DNA of 64,000 bases from Undaria pinnatifida (taxonomy: Eukaryota > Sar > Phaeophyceae > Laminariales > Alariaceae). The stretch is taken from contig JABAKD010000009.1 in assembly GCA_012845835.1 (NCBI GenBank), positions 10,042,785 to 10,106,784 of the forward strand, given 5' to 3'. A program made the position numbers and the translations under genes. Shown piece after piece: positions 44,301 through 55,800 of this stretch. The notes under the pieces are model-generated. The model worked only from the letters and a program-made list of their open reading frames with translations, was not told where the DNA came from and did no database searches. Each line of letters begins with the position of its first letter. The first letter of the stretch is position 1.

Positions 44301-46802
44301 GACGAGCAGTGGGATTGCTGAACCCTATGCGCGATAAAAATTGAAGGCAAGAACCGGGGGGGGGAGAAGGGACGACACCTGTGATCTCATGGCTTGTGCA
44401 GGAGCTGGAAAGTAGAAGTGTGAAAAAAAAAGACCACAATGCGTGTTTTTTCAGTGATACGTCGTAGTTACTGTGTACAATCCCCACGCACTACTGGCGA
44501 AATAGCAGACGAGAGTGAGCACACACCAAACTCTCGCAGTACTTACTTGCTGATCCTATCGACGGAACACGCACCAGCTTAAGCGTTCAATGTTACCAAC
44601 CGTGCCGCTGCCGAGAGCGTTGGTCGTTCACCCGCTCCAACGGCCGCAAAACCACGCACCCTCCACCGGCATACACGTGCGTTTTCTCTCCTGGAAAAAC
44701 AGGTGCTTATGGAACTAAGTCGACGGAAGTGGCCAACGTTGGACATCGGGCCACTGGAAACCTGGCGAAAACGAGACATTGTGGAGGCGTTCCTTAGGCG
44801 GTCGCTCGTGGGTCGGAGCACCGGGGAACCAACCTCCTTGGCGAATGAGAGCTCGGGCACGCAACGTCAGCAGCAGCAGCAGCAGGGGTCGGCGACCTTC
44901 CTGACGGGAGTAGATGTGACGGATGACCGAGGCATCTCCTTTGCGGCTGACTCGGACGCTGGCAGGGCGAGCTTGGGTGTTGGTGGGCTGGTTCTGTTCC
45001 CTTCGATGATCGAGAGCATCCTCTTGAGGTGGGGGGGTTATAGGTGGTGGTGCTGTGCATGGGTAGAAGGTGAATGCCGCAACCGGATGGTCCCGAAAGT
45101 AACTGGTATCGATATTGGCTCGAGCCCCACGTTACGCATACGAACCCCCGGCTTTCAAAGTTCTGGAGTTTTGCGAAACATCGGTGACCAGCGTTCCCTG
45201 CCCTCATCACAATGCGTTCCCGTTGGAGCGAAGTTGTCGCACAGAAAACCACATGACACGCCTGGTTGGCTGAGAGGCGCCGCGTTGACGAGTTTCGTTT
45301 ACTGATGTCGAAAACATGCCAGGTATCCGGTTAACATCGTAGCGTTTGGCCTGGCCGATCCATTCACCTCACGCCTACTGCACGCAAGGGGTGCAACCAT
45401 CTCCTAACCACCCCCAACCCCGCGTTCGTCCTACCGTATGCCTCAGCGATGCTACCAGCTCCGTGCTCTATCTGCGCACGCTGCTTCGAGCTCTCGACTG
45501 GGCGGCGGTGAACCAGTACGATGTACGAGTGCTGCTGGAGAAAATGCTCACGACAGCAAAAACCGTCGGGGCCCTGTATAACGTGTTTTTCGATAGGTGA
45601 ACGGTGCACAAGCTGCTGTCGTCGCAGGAGCTGTTTCTGCCGGCCCTTGCCGCTCATTGCATGACCGTGCGGGCGTATAAAATACCGCGTAATAGCTAAA
45701 GAGGAGAGCGAAGTCATCGATTTTTTTGCGGGCACTCCCTGCAGGTGCTCTATCCGTGCTTACCGCCACGATGCGCTATTGCCAGGTTCTACAGGGGGGT
45801 CCTTTTCCCGGCGAAGCACAAAAATCCATTCAAAGCATCGAGCCGATAGAACGTGCCGCGTACGCCTGACCTAAGCCCCCCCCCACTCACCGCCCCCTCG
45901 TCGCGTTCCTAATCGCTCGTGCGCTTTTTGGCAGCATTGAATCCGGCAACCATCCTACGGAGGCTTCTGTGCAGAGCGCCCAAGAGGCCAGCGAGGCGGA
46001 TGGCGGAGGTCTAGCGCTACAGGACGCCATCGACGCCCTAGTCAACACAGGACCCGACGATGCAAAAAATGGTGTCGCTGAGTCTCAGGGTGTACGCGAC
46101 CAAAAGCAGGATGACGATGTTTCCCTGGGGAGGGCAGACCAAGACGCTGATACAGGCGCCTGTGCCTCTGGGTCGATGGTGGATCGAAATTTTACGCTTG
46201 CCGCTGAGTCGGTGGTGGATGAAAATGTTACGTTCGCCTGTGGAGACAAAGGCAGAGACAGGAAGAAGGAACAGCAAGGATTACAGAACCAAGAGGGGGG
46301 CGGGGGGGGCGAGGGGGACGAGGGGGGCGGAAGGGAACAGGACAAAGAAGGGGGTGAGGGAAGCGGGAAGGAGGACGAGGACCTCGGCGACGACAACGCG
46401 TACAGCGAAGACAACTACGACGACGAGTTTGACGATGACGAGTTTGACGCGGACGAAGAAGAAAACGACACGGCAGAAGCAGAAAATCAGCCCGTGAACA
46501 CGATCGAGGCCGGCACGGCTTCGAGTGAGACTCCGATCGGGGAAGAGGCGTCAACTAAAGACGCTAAGGGAAAGGAGAACGGTGCTGCCGGCGGAGGTGA
46601 TACACCGCAGGGTGGCAGTGGAACTGCCGTAAACGGAAAAATGGATGAGACCTTGTCTCACTCAGCCACGGCCAGTTTTGATCCAAGCCTTGAGGAAACT
46701 AACGACCCCTGCGTGCCATCGACCCTTTGCGGGGACGTAGGTAAATCATCTGGAAAATATGGAATCGAAGATGTTCCTGTATACTTGTCCGGAGGTAGCG
46801 AG
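41349..46802 (+). CDS. NACHT ATPase gene, part 1: nucleotide-binding core and acidic insertion
   Basis: Residues are counted from the ATG at 41349. [17 protein letters not shown] (about 34-50) is the family lead-in. The P-loop GPSGSGKS is at 68-75, followed by [38 protein letters not shown] (to 124) is the strand-two and helix region, and the Walker B motif [11 protein letters not shown] is at 163-173. The sensor-like strand is [14 protein letters not shown]. The exon at 44703-45028 has [13 protein letters not shown], then a serine-rich part with a short glutamine run. The exon at 45447-45596 has [14 protein letters not shown]. The exon at 45935-46802 then inserts about 285 mostly acidic residues ([17 protein letters not shown], Gly/Glu runs) where relatives have only a few residues before the winged helix. 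A possible exon at 41802-41902 was left out because direct splicing keeps phase and family spacing. Confidence 0.82.
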
Positions 46803-49800
46803 GTGAGAGATCAATTTTTTTTTTACAAAAATGTCCTAGCTTCCGACACCATCAGAATCAGACTGCCCTGTTTTCGGCTGTGTCTGCCGTGCCTCGTTCA
46901 GCGCAAGAATTTGTTCTTCGTCGCAGGAGGCGGTTTCTGCCTGGTAAACGCCTCATTTCGTGTGACATCGAAAGAAGGGCGGGATCGCCACCCTGTCCCG
47001 TGGACTGTCCCCGCACTCGCCGAATGCGCGTGCATTGTTCCTATCTGCAGCTCCGCGTTGCAGGAACCACCGCCTGGATATGTTTCTCGGCCTTGATTTG
47101 CTCGTGGTCCGTCGTCACACACGAAAAAGACCCACGGCGTTCTTGTGTAGAACGGGGAACGTTTAATCAGCGGCACCCCGAGTCATCCCACGGCCGGCCG
47201 GGGTGCAGCAGATTCTAGAAATTTTCTGAGCTCCTATGTATCGTGAGGAGCTCAAATGTCTCACCTCGCCCAACACAAAACGCCGGAAGAATTCGTTCGA
47301 GCAAACCCGGCCATATTTTTATGCGCTAGTAAAAAAAATCATACCCACCGATGGTCCCACCGTTGAGGAGCTCAAGCGGTCAGGTATACCTTACTTTGGC
47401 TACACAAAATTGCAAACCCTACCACCGTGGGACGACTCCCCCGGAACTCTCTCGGCCAAGCGGTCAGGTATACCTTACGTTGGCTAAACAAAATTGCAAC
47501 CCCTACTACCGTGGGACGGCTCCCCCGGAACTCTCTCGGCCAAGCGGTCAGGTATACCTTATTTTGGTAAACAAAATTGCAACCCCTACCACCGTGGGAC
47601 GGCTTCCCCGGAACTCTCTCGGCCAAGCGGTCAGGTATACCTTATTTTGGCTAAACAAAATTGCAACCCCTACCACCGCGGGACGGCTTCCCCGGAACTC
47701 TCTCGGCCAAGCGGTCAGATATACCTTATTTTGGCTAAACAAATTGCAACCCCCACCACCGTGGGACGGCTTCCCCGGAACTCTCTCGGCCAAGCGGTCA
47801 GGTATACCTTATTTTGGCTAAACAAATTGCAACCCCTACCACCGCGGGACGGCTTCCCCGGAACTCTCTCGGCCAAGCGGTCAGGTATACCTTATTTTGG
47901 CTAAACAAATTGCAACCCCTACCACCGTGGGACGGCTTCCCCGAAACTCTTTCGGCCAAGCGGTCAGGTGTACCTTATTTTGGCTAAACAAAATTGCAAC
48001 CCCTACTACCGTGGGACGACTCCCCCGGAACTCTTTCGGCCAAGCGGTCAGGTATACCTTATTTTGGATAATCAAAATTGCAAACCCTACCACCGTGGGA
48101 CGACTCTCCCTCGGAACTCTCTCGGCCAAGCGGTCAGGTATGACTTATTTTGGCTAAACAAAATTGCAAACCCTACCACCGTGGGACGACTCCCCCGAAA
48201 CTCTCTCGGCCAAGCGGTCAGGTATACCTTATTTTGGCTAAACAAAATTGCAACCCCTACCACCGTGAGACGACCCTCCCGCAACTCTCTCGGCCAAGCG
48301 GTCAGGTATACCTTATTTTGGCTTGAAAAAATTGCAAACCCTACCACCGTGGGACGACTCCCCCGGAATTCTCTCGGCCAAGCGGTCAGGTATACCTTAT
48401 TTTGGCTACACAAAATTGCAAACCCTACCACCGTGGGACGGCTCCCCCGGAACTCTCTCGGCCAAGCGGTCAGGTATACCTTATTTTGGCTAAACAAAAT
48501 TGTAACCCCTACTACCGTGGAACGGCCCCCCCGGAACTCTCTCGGCCTGCTGTGTGTGTCGTGACAACCTTAAAGCACACCCAGTCCGCGGTCGATGGAG
48601 TCATGGGTGAGACGCGCTAAAACGTGCGATCCTTAAGCCTAGTTCCCGCTCCAACTTTTCTCTGACCCGCCCGGCTTTTGCTGTGTAGGTGGAAGGCTTT
48701 GGAGTAACGATCGGTCGAGCGTTTGCTCTCCTCCACGTCGTTCGCCACGGCCTGCGGTCCCAGGAGTTGTGGACGCTGCTCGCCGCTTTGAAGGCTTCGA
48801 CATCAGCCCAAGAGAAGGTGGGGTAGGTTGGCTGCCGACGGTCAACCTCTCGCGATGTGAAAGGGTTGACACGGCGGTGTCGGCATATTTTTGGCCTATG
48901 CAAAAATGAGGCGTTAGATCGCTGAATAACATATTGTACACTGAACAAGAACTGGCTAAATAGTACTAATACTTTGATGCCAGAAGCGGGAGGTGGGAAA
49001 GCAAGAGTGTAGCTAGGAAATGATACATATATATGTTGACCCTGATAGCTACACTGTAGTTGTAAGGGGAGTCGCCGACCTATATCCTTAATGAGGACAC
49101 ACAACTCGTAATGCGCGCGATCGGAGTATCACACACAGCTTGCAAAGATGAGTTTCGACGAAATCTTCGATCTCACAGCTGGAGGAGTGTATTTTCATTT
49201 TTTATGATATATTCAGTGACTTTATCGATATAGCTTCTGCAGCGTAGGGAAAACCCCAATCATTAGTCTGACAGACTTGTAACGGACGCACAGTGGTTTG
49301 CTACAGGTGCTGCCATTGTTCAGCACCAGCCTGTTGCAGGGTGGGGGGCAAGATCCGAACGAAAATGAACAACCGCAGTGAACGTCGAACGGTTTGTGTC
49401 CTGGTTGATCGTTGACGCTCGCCCTGCAGCTTTCTACGGTTCATACACATGCAACAGTATGCAGCAGCAGAGCGGGTGCATTTCCAGCGTCGCTTGCTTC
49501 CTGGCCGCTGTAAACATGTTGTAGGGCGCTCATGCTTGTGTTTTAGACCGTACCGTGGAACCGAATGACAGGGCGTTTGTTCACTACATCATATCACGGT
49601 ACGGGAGACGTGAACTCCGAGGCTGAAAGCGGAGAACAGAGGCGTATTCGCACAAACAAACTATATCCAATATGTGACACTTAGAGTGTAGCACGGTTCT
49701 TCATTAAAATGGCCTTGTTGTCGGACGGAGCCACAGGCCGCCCCTCCTTCAACACACTCAACTACCCAACCACCCATCCATCCATCAATCCATCCATCCA

Positions 49801-52800
49801 TCCATCCATCCATCCATCCATCCATCCATCCATCCATCCATCCATCCATCCATCCATCCATCCATTCTATCATCCATACATCCATACATCGATCCATCCT
49901 CCCACCCACCCCAAACAATTGTGCAAGGCGGAAGGCACGGAAGGTGAAGCCGAATCGCTGCTCTTACGCAAGCTCCTGAAGAATCAAAACAGGTTGATTG
50001 ACAGCATTCGGCTCATGGACGAGAATCGGGACGGTGTCATCTCTACCGACGAATTCCGCTCGGCGATTGTGGCCATGGATGTCGGTCTTACCGAGCGACA
50101 AGTGGAGAAGCTTATTCGGTCGATCGACGTCGACAAGGACGGAGAGCTGGACATGCAGGTATAAATCATAAAACAACAGAAGGTCAACACACTGGAGTTG
50201 ATGTATATTAAAACTTCAATGGAAAAATGGACGAGCATAGGGTGGGACGACGGAACCCTCTGAGCGATGAAAAAGGAAGACACGTACCGGGGGGTATGCA
50301 TAGGGGGAGGGGGGTGACACCTGTGACCACGGCTTGTCTAGAAGCGGAAAATAAAAAGTGAGATTTAAAACAGAATATGTGGCGGTGATGGAAATAGGTA
50401 ACGTCAATCTTTGAGGGAGATGATATCCAGCCATTGCGCGACGGCGCGGTTTTCCGATTTGAGTTGTATCACGAGATGATATGGACCAGCCAACGTTAAA
50501 CCGCGCGGTTTCCAGAATAAGCGGGCGTCCGCACCATTGTTTTCCTGACTTGAGCTACCCGGAGCGCTACCGCTCTGATATGGAGCCTTGGTGTGCCACC
50601 GGCGGGCTAACATGGGGTTGAGTGATGGAATGGTGACGAAAACCAAACACGATTCTCGATACGGATACCGATAGGCAGTGAAATACTCGCACAGACAGGG
50701 TCGTTGCATGAAAACTGGAACGGACGCGGATCCCACAAGAAAACCGCTTCTCAAAAATATTGGCTTTATTGGACTGCAGCATGCCTGGTCGAGCTGTGCG
50801 TCAAAAACTAAACTAAAACCGCAGATGGAACCATGGCCACTTGTAAGCGTGGCTGAGAAACAATTTACGCGAAATAGGTAAAAAAAAAAACACCAATATT
50901 GGAAAATGGTTTTGCACCCGCGATTAGGAAATGATCGAGAGGTTCTCAAACACTGCGAGGAAGATGAAGCGTGGAAATGGCAGTGATCGACGACACAGCC
51001 AGGTGAGAGGGACTAGTGCCGCGGCTTGCCGGCGTTGGGTTATGTGATAGGCGCTTGCCATTTAGGGCCTCGCGTGTTCTGGTCGGGGTCAACACGGCGC
51101 TCTACTGCACCAGCAGATACATCCGCCGAGCCACAATTTTACCCCTCGGCGATTTTCAACTCCGACGGTGTAATATCGTGTTTTCGTTTACCTTTGGAGC
51201 GTACCAGGGCATACCCATTGCACGGACAGAGCAGAGGTGGTGGGCTACCAGCGGGTAGATAAATGAATCATGGGTATGCTATTGCTTCCCCCTTCGAGTT
51301 TCTACGAGGAGTGCACTCGGTGGAAATAAGGCGACTAAATAGGCCGAATCTTGCAAAGATGGGTATCGACCATTAAATTAATCGATTTCACATACAATAC
51401 GTCGTATGGCGTATTTAAAAAAATAGTTTCATAAAGTAGGCCGAAATATATCCCGTCATCCCGATATCCCGCTCCTGTACGACGTAGCCAACCCCAGCCA
51501 ATCCATTTTTGGAACATTCTACTATCAATATAATCAACCATCTTCAGAACCGTATCGTGTCTAAGCACACTATCATTATTAGTACTTTTCGCCGCATTAA
51601 TCGTGGATCGGCTTGTTCGACCTCTATTTTGTAACCGTATTTTATCTTAGCACACAATCGACAGTACTTTTCGCCGCATTATGATGTTCGGCTCGTTCTG
51701 CCTCTCTTTTGTGGCAAGTCGTTGCTGGGTTGAGCTTTTCATGGGCGTAAGAAGGAACGAGGATTTTTCAATGATACTTACCGAGGATCATAACCTTTAC
51801 AATGATGCGAATCGAGCCTCTGACTCTGTGATAACAGCTGCAGAGGTGGCACCGAAGTGTCGGTGAAGATCGCTTGTGATGGAGAAGAAACAGACTAGAT
51901 AGTTTGTTGGAAAAGTGTCGCTTATGGCTGCAAGATGAAAATCAAAGAAGAGAAAGAAGAAAAAGAAGAAGAAAAACAAGAAGAAGAAGAAGAAGAAGAA
52001 GAAGAAGAAGAAGAAGAAGAAGAAGAAGAAGAAGAAGAAGAAGAAGAAAGAAAACGAAAAAGAAGAAGAGAGGGATGAACAGAGGGATGAAGATAGGAGG
52101 AAAGGACAAGTAAGGAGTGATCGAGGTGGGACTGACCCTCACCTGATCGATACGGAACAACGCCCATGCCACGGGCAGATGTACTCTACGGGTTGTCGTA
52201 CTTGCCGACAGACCGTCCTGTAGTAAAGCTCCTTGCAATATTCCCTTCTGTGCTCCCTGATACCTACCGTGGTACGCTTGTTACAACTTGAACATGCAAT
52301 ACACCGGCGAGAAGTAACAAACCGAATTTTTCCGCATCTTGTATTTCCCCGCATCTAGAATATGAGGCTCTAGTGTACTCAGGGTAGTGACTACGAATCA
52401 ACCAGATACAGGTAGAGTGCAGAGTTCATGTTCCAAGAAAACAAACCCTTAAAGGCTACATGATCACATCACGTAGGCCCAGTCCTACGGGCGCACACAG
52501 TCACGCCCCTTCCGAAGAAAGCAGGTCGCCGTGCTGTGGCCTATATGTGGAGTCCCCGCTGACCTGACCTCGCACGTCTTCTCGGCGGACGTTGTTGATC
52601 ACCAGAGCACCGGGAAAAGCAGCATTGAGTCTTCCGGGATCTGGACCGAATTCACAGAAGATGTGAGCGCCGGGGATCGCCTCTGAAGCTTGAAATGTTC
52701 AGATACCCAGGATTCGTATCTATCTGAGGCTTGGTCGGCTTGGTTACTCAAATACCCAAAACGAAATCAAGCGTAGCGCTCATTTTGACGGCATCACCCC

Positions 52801-55800
52801 GAGGCATTTTTTGCCTTCTTCGAGTGCGTGGATGTCTGCCTTGAAGGTAGGCCGTGGTCAAAGTAAAATGTTCTATTAATAGCAGAACAAAAAAAAACGC
52901 TATTTATTTATGCAATTTGCTTGTCCGGTCCAAAACACCGTGGCAGAAGAAAACACACTCACCAGAAGAGGGTAACTATGAGTGCTTCTACAATAGCCCC
53001 TCTCAATTTTGGGGCTATTTCCTTAACGAAAAACAGCCAAAAATCGATTTTTGAGCCTATACATCTATGCATTAGTACAACTGTGCGACTTGCTCCCTGC
53101 AATTTTTGATTTGGTCTCGAACCGGCGTCTTGGCGCTCAGATCTTCGTTTTTTCTAGGGGGGGGGCTATCGTAGAAGCACTCTTATGTGGCGATGACTTG
53201 AACGCTCCGCATTGCAATGCATATACTGTCGGTTTTGGTGGCATGCGACCAACGAAAACGAGCGGTGAAACACTGTAGTAGCTGTCTGAAAGACGAAAAG
53301 ACCGCGCAACGCTGCGACGGGTATCGACTGACCTTGCCTAATCATAAGGTTTGTATGACACCCCGTCTTGCTCACCCACGTCGCGTGCCTTCTTAGGATA
53401 CGGGTAGCACCAGCATTCTCGCGGACGGTGTGCGGGCGTCCTTAAAGTCGGCGCTGACCGTGCTGGGCGTCAGCCACGACGGAGTCAAGCACAACGGCGA
53501 AGAGCACAATATATTTGTGCTGGGGCTTGATGCCGAAGACCTCCGGGAAGTGGTACGACTGAAAAATGAAAAAAATAGTGACCACCGAATACGGTTACAC
53601 CTTGTGATGTAACTCCCCAACGCCTCCCGCCTTTGTAAACATCGAAAAAGCTTGCTTGAGAACATTACGCCAAGCGTGGAGCTACCACGTGGTGTTTCTT
53701 GTTGTGTTCGATACAACAGTTATCCTCAGCGCAGTCGTTATTGCGCTTCTTCAAACGCAACTAAAGGGCAACGCCGTTTCGACTTGCCCTGGCTTCTGCA
53801 CACATCAGACAAGAATAGAATCGCACGGCGGCCATCTCGATCTAGCTGCTAACAGCACCCCCCTTCTCCCCTCGGTGCCGCCTTTGACGGAACGTCATGG
53901 CCTCGATTTTACCCCAATCACAATTATTTCCACCTCCCACTGTTGAGGCAGCTTCTTCGTCTTGGCATTCATTGCCCCCGGCCACACGTGTCTCGACGCA
54001 TCACGTTTTTGAGAGCGGCTTGTTCGTCGTCCCCAATCCTAGAAAAAAAATGGAGTTATCGCTTCTGAGATATATTCTTCCTCTCGGCGTCATCCCCATT
54101 CAAGGTATTTCTACGTGCTATTGTTTTGAGATGATGTGCTCGTCTTGGTATTACCCCCCAATCAAAAAGGCACAGCAAAGCACCACAATCTAGGCGGTTT
54201 CTTCGTCTTGGCGTTACACCCTCCCCCAATCAAAAAGGAGAAGATAAGCACCACACCTTGGGTAATCCGTTTTCGTCTCGGCGTTTACCCCGCAACCTAA
54301 AAAAGGTATTTCGACGGTACGTGGCATCGGCAAGCGCTTGGCACTCCCGTCTGGTTCGGTTTTTCCAGGCGCAGGCTCCAAGCCCCCGAAGATGCGAAGA
54401 GCTGCCATGGCACCTGAACAAATGCTATAGATGGCACCCGCTCAAGAACTCCTTGGTCGATCTCAAGACTTTCGAGGCAAGTCCCATCCTCCCGCTGTCG
54501 AATTTGTTTTTGCCCACACCGCTGTGTCTCTTTTCTTTTTTTTTTGAGGTTGGTCCTTACAATAGTCCTCTTACCCCTATAGCAAAACGCACGCTACGGT
54601 AGAGAGGCGTGCACGTAAAAAAAAAATGAGCTCTCCTCGCGCTTGAGGAGCTCTGCCTTTTTTTTCTCTTTTCTTAGGAAAAGGAAACGCAAGAGTTCAA
54701 ACCCTATGGATGTACCGCCCTACGATGGGCGAGGCTGCGCGCATATGCTTCGAAGCATCTTGCAAAAAGCACCACAAAGGTATCCCCCACACTTGCTACC
54801 GTACAAGGTGCGCCCATTTTTTATTTCCGAGGCTCCTAACCAATCGAGGGGTCGTTTGAGGGGAAAAAAATGTTTTCTAGACAAAAAGAAATGAAAGAAT
54901 GCAACCCCGAGAGTGACCAATTCTCCTCCTGTGGCCTTAAGGTATAAAAAAAAAAACAGACGGTAGGTACTACTGTACTGTAGTTATTGCAAAACAAGAA
55001 TGGCGTATTTTTTTCCGACGGTTTTTTGGGTTAATTAACCCCGTCATTTAGGAACGAAACCTGTTTAGCCAACGAAAAAAAAAAAAATGCTACCTCTATC
55101 ATAGCAAGCGTCTCCACGGCGAGGTTTCGGTATGCAGCCCCTCGGTTGAAGGAAGGCCTGCCTCCCAGAGCAGCCAGGGAAAGAAAAAAAAAAAAAAAAA
55201 TGGCCGAAAAAATATCGCCACATCCTATCGTAGGAGGAGGCGTTGAAAAAAAAAAAAAAAAAAAAAACAATGACAGCGAGCGGCTCTGGGGAGTCGTCCC
55301 GCGGTATGTGTTGCACTTTTTCGATCATTGCCCACTCAAGACAGCGAGCGGCCCGGCAAGCGTGCCACGGCGGGGGTTCTGGTTGTTAGTGTAAAGGTTT
55401 GTGAGCTAGCTGCTCCTCCGAGTGTAGAGCTGTCGGTCGGTACGATGCTGCTGACGAGCCTGTTGTTGATGTTTTTCGGGTGGACTGCGGTAGCGGCGCT
55501 CGTTACAGAAACGTTGGTCGGGTTTTGCGCGGATCGGATGTCTTCGAAGCCGTGTTTTTTGTTGCCGGGTGGTGTATTGACGCATGCTAATATAAAAGTA
55601 GCACGTTTTTGGCGAAAATGATTTTCTGAATGACGGGGCTCCTTAACCCAAAATCGTCGGAAACGGACCATTTTTTTTTTCATGGTTATCGTTATGTACC
55701 GAGTACCGTTGGATTTTTCATCCAGGTAGCACTTTTTATTTCTCCAAAACACTTTTTGGGAGAGGTCTTAAGCTCCCAAAATCGAGGGGTAGTATTAGAA

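Noticed and set aside
46085-46414. Serine/proline-rich minus-strand frame
   Set aside because: Antisense of the acidic exon 45935-46802 of the ATPase gene.
47373-48545. CRISPR-like array
   Set aside because: Units are contiguous with no unique spacers, the period is 84 bp and the setting is eukaryotic, so it is a minisatellite.
47236-48564. Several long open frames on both strands (Pro/Arg/Asn and Phe/Arg/Pro repeats)
   Set aside because: They are produced by the 84-bp minisatellite, whose period is close to a multiple of three. The repeated peptide appears in several frames on both strands.
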